Source of the DNA: Stichopus chloronotus
Lineage: Eukaryota > Echinodermata > Holothuroidea > Aspidochirotida > Stichopodidae
Length of the DNA: 64,000 nucleotides
NCBI GenBank assembly: GCA_021234535.1
Contig: CM037836.1
Location: forward strand, 22,682,769-22,746,768
Direction of reading: 5' to 3'
Below are positions 28,199-40,868 of the stretch, piece after piece. Below the pieces are notes generated by a model that searched no databases, was not told the DNA's origin, and saw only the letters and a list, made by a program, of their open reading frames with translations. A program made the position numbers and the translations under genes. Within the stretch, counting starts at the first letter, position 1, and every line of letters begins with the position of its first letter.

Positions 28199-28232
28199 GA
28201 GGGTATACATACAAAGTAGTATGTATACCCTC
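28199..28232. repeat. Perfect 14-bp hairpin near the intron 1 donor
   Basis: GAGGGTATACATAC (28199-28212) and GTATGTATACCCTC (28219-28232) form a perfect stem around a 6-base loop, 75 bases after the exon 1 donor. The in-frame stop of an intron-retaining transcript (TAG, 28217-28219) lies at the loop edge. Confidence 0.85.
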
Positions 28233-28376
28233 ATGATTCGATACTAACAGAATGTTTTAGACAAAATGCACGTTGATGTTCCACACCGGATTACATGCAT
28301 CTTGGTTTTTTTTTCATGATTCTGTATGTTTTGCAATTTCTAAGCATAAGTATTCATTAAAGTAAATTGCGAAGTC

Positions 28377-28405
28377 GATCGATATATAGAATCTATATAT
28401 CGATC
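28377..28405. repeat. Perfect 13-bp hairpin in intron 1
   Basis: GATCGATATATAG and CTATATATCGATC form a perfect stem with a 3-base loop, 145 bases after the previous hairpin. It could equally arise from cruciform-prone AT sequence without function. Confidence 0.8.
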
Positions 28406-31400
28406 TATAGAATTTGTTGTACCAAATGACACCTTTTGACAAAGTGGGGAGGGGGGGGGGGGAATTCGTAATGCACATGTAGAAATACATGCGATTACGG
28501 TGAACGAGTACATGGGCCCACCATTTTAAACAGGGAAAATGGGAAGGTGTTCCACTGATCTTCTACTACACTTGCGTTAAAAGCTCGAAAGAAAAGGCAA
28601 GTTTATACCGAGCAATGTGCAACTGCGAAGGAATGGCAAAACTTTATCTCTTCAAAACCCAAATGGCCAGTATTCGTTTATTAGGGCAGACTATATTCTT
28701 GTTTCATTAGCGTCCACACTTTGGTGCTAACACCTTAAAAAGGCAGTCACATATCACCCTAAGTTACAGTGTAAGCCAAATTTTCAATTGGTTTTGCTCT
28801 TTGATTGACAACAAATCCGAAAAATGCATAGTACAGCTCATATTACACAGCATACACATGTAGACCGTGTGTTTTGTTTACACAAGTGGTACTTGTATGC
28901 TAATTAGGATACGTATAGCACTTAAACTAAAGGACTGTATCTACACAAGGAGGATTTGAAGACAGGCTGTGGGGGGGGGGGGCAGGGAGGGGATGAAAGT
29001 CAATGGTTGGGAGAATTAGAGATGTCTGGTTCGATGAGTCACTGCCATCAAGAGGTTCACGGTTGGCAAAGATGCTGTGCTGTACGAGTTCATTGTCTGT
29101 ATTTGTATTACATTAACCTCCGAAATCTTACAGGTATGTTGCAAATTTTTAGCTCTGTGCATTAATTAGGGGGACATGTTAAAACGAAACGTTTGTAACT
29201 AACATTCATAACATTCCCATTGAATTTACTGATGAAGAACGTGTGATAAAAAACAAACCAGTAACCACTTAATGGTGTCCATATACGGCATCATTTGGTG
29301 ATTTGGGTTTCCCACAATCCACCTGTCCCCTACCCTTTCCCACCCAGAGAAGAAATCTGTTCACTCTAGGAAAAGCCCCATCCCCCAAAAAGAAAAAAAA
29401 AAACAATCACACTCATACCGATTTCTTTCAAATTCCATAGTTCATTTAAGTGTGTTTCACGGAGTCTAACAGCTTGACCTGTTAATAATATAAACTGCAT
29501 CGGTATAGGTAAAACTCTGAAATATTACTTTGGTTTAGAGTTCCGTGACGTGCAGCAACGCTCTCACATCAATACCTCCTTTGATTGGTTAATGCAATAT
29601 GGAAATGCGAAATTAATAACAGTTCCCGATGATTACTGTCAGACCATCCACGACTAGAACTTCATTAATTTATTTTAATTACGTAAACGTAATTAATAGT
29701 AGTATGATCTATCTTCAGTTTAATGCCATGAGAACGTGTCTGGAGTGCGGAAGTTGCCAGTGAACGTGTTGAATACTAATCCACAGTTTGGACAACGTAG
29801 CCTCAGTATTACGTAACGTACGGCAGTTCAACGAGAGTAACAAACGCGGAAAGGACAGGTAGAGTGGGGGTGAAGAAAATTAAAGTAAAAATATATTACT
29901 TTGATATCTCTTTTTTAGCCAAAACTCTTTTTTTTTTTACGTCAAGAGAGGGTATCGTGTACAAGAACATTGCAAAGTGGTCTTACATATCTGATCAGAT
30001 TTATTAAAAATGTTATTAGAGTCAGTGCTCTAATAACGTTTGCAGATATGGAATCCGAATAACTTTACCATAGGGCTTATACTGGTATACACACATACAG
30101 TCACGTGTTTGTTTACTGTGGATTGTATGCTACAATGCCCTATCACTTCAGGAAAACATTGCTGAAACATTGTTAGCAAAAGACAGGGATACGAATAAAA
30201 TTCCTTTTAAAGACCACCCACAGGAAAATGGTTATGACTAGCCTAGCGTTACAAATTTGAGAGACTTACTGCACTAAAGTGTCCTACTTAATTTACATGC
30301 TCGTTGATGACATAACAATTAGTTTCCCGCTGAAAGTATACAGCAGACCCACTTTTCACTCCCTTTGACAACCGACTTTCTGCGTGATTGCTACATGTAC
30401 AAGTTGACCGTGCCAATAAAATATAAAACCAAATCAAATTCAGCAAATTTCACAAGAGACATAGGCCGTCACGTATAATAAAATTACTATAAAGGGACAA
30501 GAGAATGATGACCTAAAAAGACAACACACAAATGCACTTGAAAGAGACCGACTTGCATATGATGTGCTAAAAATCCTAAGATCTGTCATTTGTTGGGGTA
30601 TGACATTGTCCCAAACCTAATGCGTGATGCTACAGGCCTTATCAAATTGTGAGTTAGTCTAAATTTGAAAAGGAATATATATAAGAAACATTCACTAATC
30701 TGCGTAGCAGTTTCATCGGTGTTCGTACCAATGTGTAGCCTTTATATTTTGTGTGTTCAAGACTTGAGAAAATGTCCAAATTTAATAATCTGCTTTTTCC
30801 TTAACTAATATTTTTTATGCCGCCAAAGTCACGATTACTATACACTCATTACGCAATCTTTGCGTGAACAAAATACCATGATAAAATATTTCGAAAGGTT
30901 CATGAGATATATTTTATGAGACACGAATTTGTGGGAGGGAGAAAAATAAAAGCAACGACAAATTGTAAATCGTTATCATTTTAGCTCCCTGTTTATGACG
31001 TCTACAGATTCGCGCAAGCCTTTTGAACCTAGGCGGTTTATCTAACGGTGCAACCTTGAGACGAGGCATTCCGTTTCATTTTCTCCTTTTCTCCTTTTCC
31101 CCTTGATAAGTTTCTTTTCCCTTTTCAAAAGTAAAAATATGTTTGTATCTCTACAAGCTTTCTATGCCGTCATGTCGCCACCGTTGGCACCCGAAGACAT
31201 TTTGTCCCAGAGAGATTGCGGGTACATGCAAAGGTATCTTTACCAAATTAAACAATTTTTCACGTTTGCTTTCTCGCAGAGCTGATATTTAGAGAATCAG
31301 TGCCCCTGGGGCTCGTTGGATGTATCCCAACAGAAGTTGGCATCCTCTAGATTTAACGGCGTTTACTTTGTCAAGACAGCATGCAAAGTGCAAAATCTGA

Positions 31401-34053
31401 CATGTATTCGGTCAGATTACACAGTGATACACTTAACCCGCATGTTTGAGCTTGAATCGGAACAGTTTCAGATTTACGTTTTTGAATTTAAGAAGTCTGA
31501 AGATTCAACAGGGAACAATTGAAAAGACAAAACTATTTGTATGAGTTATCTTGAGTACGCACTCTCCATCTTTTCTGTATCGAGAATGAGATTTTAACTT
31601 CAACTTATTGACTACCGTCTACATTTGAGAATGGCAATCAAATTCACAAAGTGACATGGGTAACTTAAAAATCTGTTTTAAAATGACATTTTGAAATACT
31701 TACTAGTATATTAAGAGAACAGTCACCAGACAACCCACACATCCTGTCACAAATCAAGAATAATCAATTTCGAGCATGATAAGGCAATTTGCCGTAAAAC
31801 CATCACCCACTTAGTCCACAAAAATATTGAGACAGCCTAGTATGTAATTCATCATTACGGCATACTGAAGTTAAAGTTGCCCGATAGTTTTGCTCCGGCT
31901 CTTGTCACTCTGCAACTTCCACGTCATAGCTTTGGTCAGCCCTGTTAAAAACTATGGGCGCTTTAAAACGATCCGTATCTACACACGAAGATTAGGGGAA
32001 TTAAAATTGGGCGTTGTTGGAATGTTGTTTCTCATTATCATGGATTTTATGGGAGTGTTTGGAACATTTTTTGGCTTATTTTTTCTTTAAATGCTGGCTG
32101 TTCAACAGTGATTCGCAAGGACTCAGTGTTAAAGAGAAATTAGTCTTTTAGATCATAGAAAGCTGTGACACATTTAGAGACTTTCGACAAGTCATTCAGC
32201 ATACTCCAAACAGCTGAATTGGGTATTATTCTTTCCTGTTATTTAGGTACCTTGAGCATCGCTCACATTACGTAAACAATGATGAATATTCATTCAATGG
32301 GTGGAACGGATACATTTTATTTATTCTTTCCGAAAAAGAAATTACCACTCAACGCAAATTCCCAGCTAGCTGTATTGGCGAAATCGATACAAACGTAATT
32401 AATGGCTGGAGTTTCTCTCGAGTTGCCTTCGTGGCTACCCCACGACAGCCTCAAATTAATTGTGAAGTAAGACGGGGGAGAGGGTATCGACAACAGGATT
32501 AAATTGATTTCAAATAATTATTTTAAGCATCATAGCTTCGGCTTGAACGTTCCCGGCGTTGATATAAGCCTTTGGTATACTGCAGATCATGTGTCAGAGA
32601 GAAGCAATATAAAGTATGATTAAGTCACGGCCTATGACAGGACGTTCAAGCAATCCAAAGCATTATCTGGGATAGGTTTAATGACGACGGAGAATTATGT
32701 AAAAACAAATTTCTACATTGGATAGCAAACTCTCTGTACGAAAATGAATCCATCAACATCCATTCGGCATACATTTCACTGACTTTTTTTGTTTTCTAAT
32801 TATAAATTTGAGTGCAATGTTCGCGAGAATGGCATAGCAAAGACATGAATGAGGTTGATACGACTCCATTAACCATATGCTGTACCGTTGTATCATTTGA
32901 ACACCAACAAATGTACACGTGTTTGCTATAAGCATGATTAATGTGCATTGTGCATATTGCACGGTGCGTCTTATTGTTTTAAAGGGACACGGGGGGAGGG
33001 GCGGTATAACTTTAAAAACAGTGACGTCTGAGTCTACAGATTTCATTCCACATGCTGGCCTATAGACCAAGACCGATGGACCTATGACTCTAAGTGAATG
33101 TAAATAGAGGTCCCGTCATGGGCTTTCTTAGACTTTCAACGCTTTACTTGTGTATAGCACCGAAGTTGGTTCACTGCTTCACATTCAAACGTTGGCCTTT
33201 TCTTAATATTTATGTTCCTTTCATTCATTCGGGTTTTCAGGGTTTTTCTTTTCAATGAAAAATTTATCTCAAAGTTTGCATGTGCAGTTTTATGAACACA
33301 CACAATTAACTAACTATATTACTCCATGTCCAAACGGTCAACAGTGAAAACCATATTCATTCATTTGAGTTACTGTCAAAATGTCATTCAGACTCGAAAA
33401 CCGGTCTTTCTGAACCATCCAACCCGATGAAAGTAAAAACGACAAAGAGGTAAACCTAATTGTTAGCAACTATTGATCTGAACTCATTCGATTTTTTTTT
33501 TCTTTGCAATAATTTTAGCTGTCTGTTCTCATCTCCATAGCGTAGCTTCTCTATCTCCTTCGTATATACATGTTTCGCTTCCTTCGAGTGACCAGTGATT
33601 AAAAATAACCCTAGATGGACACAAAAGCAAAATTGGATACTGAACTAAAATCAATTTCTGAGCTTCGCTTTTTTTTTTTTATCTATTTCATCCTTTAGCA
33701 ATGCTCTAATATTACATCGTTGTCGGACACAAACAATGATGAATAAAGGCCAATGCAAAAGCTGATTTGTTGCTATGGCAACGGATACTCAAACGATTTA
33801 TATTAAAGCGTTTTCCTGATACTTTTAAGTTTCTAAAGCCTTCAAAAGGGTCTTTTCATAACCCGTGTGTTACGACAAACTATAGCAGAATATGAGTATA
33901 ATTGCGACCACTGTACTGGTCACTGTACTGCTTAGGTTAAAAATCAATGGCAGCTAATTGCGAGACATAAAACTCCTACGTCTTTGTTAAAATTATTCCC
34001 TCGTCAGTAAAAGCAATGGTGGGCAGATGATGTGATATTTGGTCTGTGGCAGT

Positions 34054-34067
34054 GGGGGGGGGGGGGG
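34054..34067. repeat. G14 run
   Basis: Fourteen consecutive Gs, the longest pure G run I found, followed by AGGAGGGG. Confidence 0.85.
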
Positions 34068-36058
34068 AGGAGGGGTGATGTTAAAAAAGAAAAAAAAAGA
34101 AAACCTACAGCACTTCCTGCAGGAAAATGCAACCCCTCTTTGTATTTATGTGTTTTCGCCTTAATTTACATGGTTAAAGCAGCCTATCCTAACAGAATTT
34201 ATTTTTTATGTGCTAAAATCATGTCTCGAGAAGATCTTTTATGTTTGATAACACAGGACGTGATATCCAGACATTCCATAATGGTTAGGGTGTGTCCACT
34301 CGACAAGGAGAAAACATGTATGATATCATGTGACTATTCTGGTTAAAGATTTTAATGATCCGATTATTCTTAATTTACGTCAGCGTATACAAGATAACAA
34401 AATACACGCCATTCACCCAAGCGATAAAATGCGCTTCCGATGTGTTCACAAAATAGGTTCCCTGGAACGGAGAAAGCAGATCCAAGCTGAGTACATGCAT
34501 GTAAAATATGAAGGAACACCACTGGCTAATGCCAAGCCGAGCATTTTAATTTCAAGCAGAAAGGCAGCAGAGCACGCCACTTTCAAGCATTTCATAAAAG
34601 CGAGAGGTTAAAGCGACAAGCATGTAAGACTTCGGAGCAAACGAATTCCGGCAGAGCTGTATAATTTCAAGCGCTGATCGACAGACCAGAGTAGGCTTTT
34701 TTTCAAGCCTAACGAGCAACCATGCTACTTTTTTAGCATTTGGAAAACAGATGTCTAATGCCAAGCAGAGCAGAATATTTCGAAGTTCAGTGGAAGCAAT
34801 GCAAACTAGCTCTTTCAAGCACTTTGGGGCAGAAAATAGTCTAACTTCAGGCATGTAGACAGAGGAACAGGTCATGAAACAGGCAGGGATTTTATTTACA
34901 ATTACATGAATTAATCCAGGGCCTTTCTGTCTAGGCAGTACGTGAGCAAACGCAAAGTTTTTTTCTTCTGTTGAATGTCATAAGTTTATTTTCATCTAAT
35001 TGACTTCCGACTCTTTTATTTTCCGTAATATCTTAATGGCGTGCGTGTATTTGCCAGCTACAGAAAATAACAGAGAATGAAATCCCTAAAGAAATAGTCC
35101 TATACTCTGCTCACTTCTTACCATCCATACCTTCTTAAAACGTGGAATGCCACGAAATAGAGGGTATTTTTTCAGAGTTTAAAGCCAGGATTTGTAATGC
35201 ACAATTACGTCAGACGACAAATTAAAAGAAAAATGTCAACTGATGGCTATGCTCAAGTCGGAAATTTGCTTCAAGAAATCCCCCCCCCCCCGTTTTTTGT
35301 TGTTGTTATTCCTGCAGGGACTCAGCTGGGATATCTGCAATGCATTAATCTACAGAGCAGGAGTCTCGGGCGATGTGTAACAGGCGCCATTTTGCCGCCT
35401 CTTTTCGAGTACCAAAGTTATATTTCGTATTATGGCTCTCTTGTTCCCTAACGTAATTAACAATAACTCGCCTAGCTTATCATCAAGACGAAAGCAGCTC
35501 AATACGTGGAACATAATCCTCCCTGAAAGCATATCGTGACAAACGTTTCCTCAGTACGTTATGAAAGATTTAAATTATTGGCACCTCCGCATGAATTTAA
35601 ATTACAGTGCCATATGTGGTCTCAAAGTTCTGTTTCTTTCATGTGTCTTCACGGCTTTGTATAACATTAGAGACTACAATCGATAAAAATCGTCAAATGA
35701 TGGTTATATCATTTACAAAGAACCGTCCACTCTGTTGTTTGTCTCCGCCAAACCTAAACTCTTAAATGTTTCTCTTCATGAATGCCGTTTCGGTCTTTCG
35801 GTAATTCATCGCCGTTAGACACTGAATTCCGTAGCTCCTTGACAATACAGTTTTTTTTTTTTTCTTCACCCTTTTAGTCCAAAATTTGCTTTCAGTACGA
35901 GCATTTCAGTTTCCAGGTTATGTTCACTCTCTTAAACATGACTTTTTAAAATAAAACATGTTGTTTATGCATTAGTAATATCACTGAAATGGCTATGATA
36001 AGACTGTCAGACGTGCAAAGCACATAGCGAATTCGCATTTTTTTTTTTTTCTGTTCCA

Positions 36059-36236
36059 CACTGTAAAAAAAAATGTCGGTAAATTTACAGCCAAAAAAAA
36101 AAAAAAAAACAAAGAAATAAGTAAGAATTACAGAAATTGTCTGGGAACCTATTACCAGAACATTTCTGTATTCCTTTTGTATTTCTTTATTTCATTTTCT
36201 GTAAATTTACATTTTACAATTTACATTTTTAACAGC
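36059..36236. mobile_element. Short inverted-repeat element of the CACTGTAAAA type
   Basis: The left end CACTGTAAAAAAAAATGT is mirrored by the right end, which on the other strand reads CTGTTAAAAATGT. Inside, GTAAATTTACAG on the left and CTGTAAATTTAC on the right continue the symmetry, and AGAAATTGT faces ACATTTCTGT. There is no reading frame. It is a miniature inverted-repeat element; ends of this kind are widespread in animal genomes. I do not assign a superfamily. Confidence 0.65.
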
Positions 36237-37247
36237 GCAATTTTCTTTGACGACTTGGCGAAACGATAGAAACTCAATTCACATTTTTTTTTTGACCTCG
36301 ATGTGTCCACTTGAGGTGACTACTATCCCGATGACATTCTGGATTGGGTTTCATTGATTTTGCGAAATGAGTTTGAGTTCACGGTACAGAGAAACTGGAA
36401 TCAAGTAGCAGGCCTGCTACTCAGACGATGTCCTTCCTTGCCCCAACTTTATACCTTTAAAACAGAAGGATGGACTGAGAGGGATTACATTAAGACTGAT
36501 CATTGATGGGATTAATTACTACGTGGTGATCTGATTAAAAATTTTTGATCCAATCAAATCAGGGTGTCAGATTTTATGTTTCATTACTAAGAAGACTTAT
36601 CTTGAGTGGAGAGCAAGCTGTTCCACATGAACTGAAAATTAATTAAGTAGTGAAGTAACATTTTACAGTGTCATTAAAAGTAGGCCCTTTTCTCTCTCTT
36701 GAGCGAATAATATAATCTACGCAGAGGTTGGCGCTCTATGGATGTCAAGAGATTTTAACGTCTTTCCCTAATTTCGCTTCGCCTTCCCGCAGAATTGAAC
36801 CAAACCGATAGAGTCATCAAATAGTCGAGCAAAGAGTAGCTGAGTGAAGGTGAGAAAAAGACTACAACTCAAGTTCTCATTTAATCTTAATTTCATAGGG
36901 AAAGAATTTTGTCAAGGATAGTGAAATCAGGAGGGATTACAATCTCGCTTTTACCGTTTGTGTGACAGCATGTAATGAGCGATATTCATAGAGACATGTA
37001 ATTACACCTTTTACTTTTTAGCTCGTGTCACATGAACAAAAATTAGAGAACGCAGCCACGAGGCAAATGTTGTGGAAAAAATGTTACTTCAGTCTGAAAA
37101 GAAATAAATCCGTTTAACTGTTATGATATCATACAAATTAGTAATAGACCATCTCCCAATGCCCCGCATATACTGCGTAACCTTGTCAATAAATTAGGTT
37201 GTTCTAAGTAATCAAATTATTACTTATCAGCTAACCCGTTTAGTAAT

Positions 37248-37514
37248 TCAAGGTAAGCCATCGAGCGTATCCAACGGATACTGCTGGCTCTGCGCCTGCG
37301 CAAACCCAGACATGCAGTCCGTGCGATTAATTAATACGTCGAATTTTTCAAGGATACCGCAGCCTCCTTCGAGTGCACTTTCAACTGTTTCATGGAAGAA
37401 TTTCAGTCGCGTATCCCATAATCCATCAAAAAAAATCCTGCCTTGTTTCAGGAGTACAAGGCCAATTATTCTTAATCTCACAAGGAACATAGCTAATGTA
37501 ATAACAGGCCTCAA
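37248..37514 (-). other. Unrecognised antisense open frame in intron 1, somewhat protein-like
   Basis: The frame reads about 88 codons on the minus strand to a TGA and includes GRIFFDGLWDTRLKFFHETV and EGGCGILEKFDVLINRTD. Composition is more balanced and less low-complexity than other open frames in the window and the local GC is higher. I recognise no family. There is no ATG at the start of the frame. It could be an exon of an antisense gene, a transposon relic, or chance; the opposite strand is also open here for about 74 codons, which weakens the case. Confidence 0.2.
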
Positions 37515-38364
37515 AGGTAAAGAAGAGCCTTGGTAATTTCACGTGTAAGATATAAACGCGCAATGCACTTTCGCACGCAATCACTTCGTGTATACCATTG
37601 AAGATGTGTTAACTGTACGCCATGAGTAACAGGACCGTATACGTTGGTAGCAGACTCATCGTTTCGGGAAAATTGTCATTTAAGTTTGGCTTAATAATTT
37701 ACAAACTCTTTGCGTATACTCATCGGTTAACGCTGAGCATAATCAAACGTCCTCTTAAACTAACACATGACTTACAGCAGGCATGTGCTTTTCAAAACGT
37801 ACATTAAATTGCAAAAACACTGTACTACCTTGCACTGACGATGTAGATAACCCTATGTGTAAGAAACTATAAAAACATGAATGACTTAAAAAAACTGAAA
37901 AAAATAATAATAAAAATTGTTCCTTAGTGGTACATTTCTCTTCGTTTCTGTCACACATCATTTTATGATTGCAGAAAAATGTCACGTTCCCAAACTTAAG
38001 AACAGAGCACATTCATCGTTGCATTAATGTAACACTCTGATGACGTCAAAGGCTCTCAAAAAATTAAAAAAAATGTGAGCAACGGAGGTTTGTTGCAAAG
38101 CAATCTGTTTTGAAAATACGTCTGAACCAATTGTATCCAGTTATTGGTAGGAAGCAATTACGATTTGAGTATAGGTCTACTAGCGTACGTGTCTGACAAT
38201 TAAAAATTTCAGAGAAACTTGAGAAATAGAACAGATTTATGTCTTTGATGATATGCACCTCAAACTCCGCTCACCGTTTACGCTAACTCACGCAGTTAAA
38301 GGGTATCTAGTGACAAATTACTGGATTTTTACATGACAGAGAATTTCTCTTTTCACTGTAGGCC

Positions 38365-38919
38365 TTAAAAGTTGTGTGACATACTTCTAGAAAAGAGCAC
38401 CCTCCATTCAGAAGCAAAGTAAAACCCTAAGTGAAAATCCGTTGGAATTTTGTTTATATCTTTTACCGCTTTTGACATATGACATTTCAAAGTTTGAGAG
38501 AAATGCAAAACAGATGACGTGGAGTGTTGCACAGGGCAAGTATTTCTTTTTTTATGCCTATATATTTTGCCTCTTAATTACTTAACTACCGAGTTTCACA
38601 TTAATAAGTGATATCAATATTTTTTAAGAAGAAGGTACATGCGTCCAAAATACAACCCTATGGTCATATTCAATTGTCAAGTGTACTTGAAATAAAAGTT
38701 ACATAAACAAGGATTAATATAAGACATATCATAGTAGTCCATCTCTTGACGTCAAAAATATGCATACTTAGCCAATGTTTATTCATGATACAGCTGTGAG
38801 ATGCTAATTTGCCTGTGAATTGGTCAACCTTTGACGGAATTTGTGGCAATGTTTAACATTTTCAGTGCTAAATGCACCCAAGATTCCAAAATGTCATTTT
38901 CATGTCACACAACCTTTAA
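38365..38919 (-). mobile_element. TTAA-flanked miniature transposon, copy B (most intact)
   Basis: TTAA at 38365-38368 and 38916-38919 bracket a 547-bp element whose ends are inverted repeats: AAGTTGTGTGACAT on the left and, read on the other strand, AGGTTGTGTGACAT on the right, one mismatch in 14. Much of the interior matches copy A at 2909-3245 in opposite orientation. It has no open frame of note. The TTAA target duplication is characteristic of piggyBac and Kolobok superfamilies; the AGG-type end is closer to what I would expect of Kolobok, but I cannot decide. Confidence 0.8.
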
Positions 38920-39636
38920 AGCCGAACACTGATATACGTTCTCATAACTCAAAGTATCGATGTTTGAAGGAAAACTGCTCTGTTCAATACAGATTTCCAT
39001 TGTCCTCAATTTACAAAACGTTAAGACCGACGAATTACTTCAAAATGTCTTTTTTATTTTGTTTTTAAACTGATGTAATTTTAAACTTGAAACTTGACAC
39101 AAGTAAAAAATTAGATTGCATCTGTTTTAGACAATTTTGACAATGAAGTAAACATAACTTTGAATAGGATGACGTCATGCCATATGTAGTTCAAGAAATA
39201 CTTTTAACTCGTTGTTTAAGATCTGAGTGCCGGCTCTGCGTTAACGTAAATTCCTCGAAATTGGTAAGATTTGTTTGCCGAATACGTGTACCACAATTGG
39301 TCAAATGTGTGAAGAAAATAAGCCAGCGGAAAGTTTCAGACATTTTTTTTTTTGTCTTAATCATTGATGTTAGAAATAGTTTTTAATAATTAGAAATCAA
39401 TTACACTGTTGACTGCATGCCCACTGTAGGTATGGAGACAAAGCGTCTTTTCGGCTTTTTTGTCTAAAAAAAAGGTAGGAGGTCTACATTTTTCATGACT
39501 TCACTTGATGAACACCGTAGACCAAGTCAGCATCCATCGAGTATCTACTATTTGTCATGGTCGGTTCAACATTCTGCACAAAGTTTATGTAACATGGAAG
39601 ACAAGTTTTCAACAAACGCCACCAGTCGACTGATAA

Positions 39637-39693
39637 GGGGGGGGGGGGGTTGGCAAGGATCACAGATTCACCAACACTGTGGGGGGGGGGGGG
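39637..39693. repeat. Paired G13 runs 31 bases apart
   Basis: Thirteen Gs at 39637-39649 and thirteen at 39681-39693, on the same strand in intron 1; together they could form a G-quadruplex. Confidence 0.85.
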
Positions 39694-40110
39694 AAGAAGG
39701 GGGTCGTCAAATATCTGAAATCTGCGTCAGCTTGAGTCAGCATTGAAGCCAACTCTTTGGACGAATCGTTTTAAGATTCAACTTAACGGTGCCTGTCGAC
39801 CCTCAATATTACTACACGGTACCAGATAACGCATAGGAGAGTTAAGGCATTGAGGTTACGGTATAGCTTTTCATGGATTTTTTTTTTTTTTTTTCGTGAT
39901 CCTTTCAGTTGCCTCATATAAGAGAGAACCTCGGGCAATCTGAAGTGTGATGAGGAAGATAAAAATTTACCAGCCCCTTCAAATTGTTTCTTATTTCAAA
40001 TGCCGAATGCATAGCTCTGATGCAAGCTATATACTTTGTGTGTTAGGCAGTCTGATGTAGTTAATGATGGAAACATGGAACCTTTTTAAGGGCAATGACA
40101 CAAGTGGGAT

Positions 40111-40131
40111 AGAGAGAGAGAGAGAGAGAGA
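40111..40131. repeat. (AG)n microsatellite
   Basis: About ten uninterrupted AG units in intron 1. Confidence 0.9.
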
Positions 40132-40842
40132 CGGTGAATTTGATTTAATTTCTTATTTACAGGAAATGTTTGGTCAAAGAGTGACTATAGTCAGCGAGGA
40201 TTTATTCCCCGAGGCCTTATTTAGAAAGCAAAGACGATGTAAATAGATAAGAAAGGGATAAAATAAGGACTCAAAAAAGGAAGAATAAAAAGAAAACAAT
40301 CAACATTTTAAAAAAAGAAAACCACGTGTAGGAAACCAAACAAAGATTGAAAATGAAAGAAATTCAACGACAAAATAAAATTACTTTTTCAATGCCGGTT
40401 TGTCGGAAATTACAGCTAAAGCAACGTGATGTTGATTCCATACACATTTGAAATTATAAATACAAGTAAATCAAGTCTTTGAGTTTTTTTTTACTCCTTA
40501 CAAACAATCACTGTGACTCCCCCACCCAATGAGAAAAAAAAAGGATGTGACTACAGAAATATGTTCATCCCCACCAAATATTTGCCAAGAGCTCCTAGAA
40601 TATATGAAAGTGGATGCATAATTTATGATTCTTGTATCACCTCAACCCATCAGATATGTATTAACATTGTCATAAATTTACTTTTGCTCACATTAATTTG
40701 AGACGTTGCAAACATGAGATCAATGTTTCAAGGCGGTGCATATAGTTTGCCCAAAAAAAAATTCATATACGATCCGCGCCAACCGATGGTGTAGCTTAGT
40801 TCTTTAGACTGGGGACCACAATAGTCCCGCTGGTGCTCACCT

Positions 40843-40868
40843 CCCCCCCCCCAAAAAAAAAAAAAAAA
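40843..40868. repeat. C10-A16 compound run
   Basis: Ten Cs join directly to sixteen As. The same C-run-then-A-run layout is seen at 14523-14540 (C11-A7) and 60666-60686 (C13-A8). Confidence 0.85.

Noticed and set aside
28124..28219. Continuation of exon 1 as the main coding end
   Set aside because: The donor GTGAGT is strong and the exon 2 and 3 sequences complete the receptor in frame; the extension is at best a minor isoform.
40785..40842. tRNA-like words (GTAGCTTAGT) suggesting a tRNA-derived SINE
   Set aside because: No B box and no cloverleaf could be drawn.
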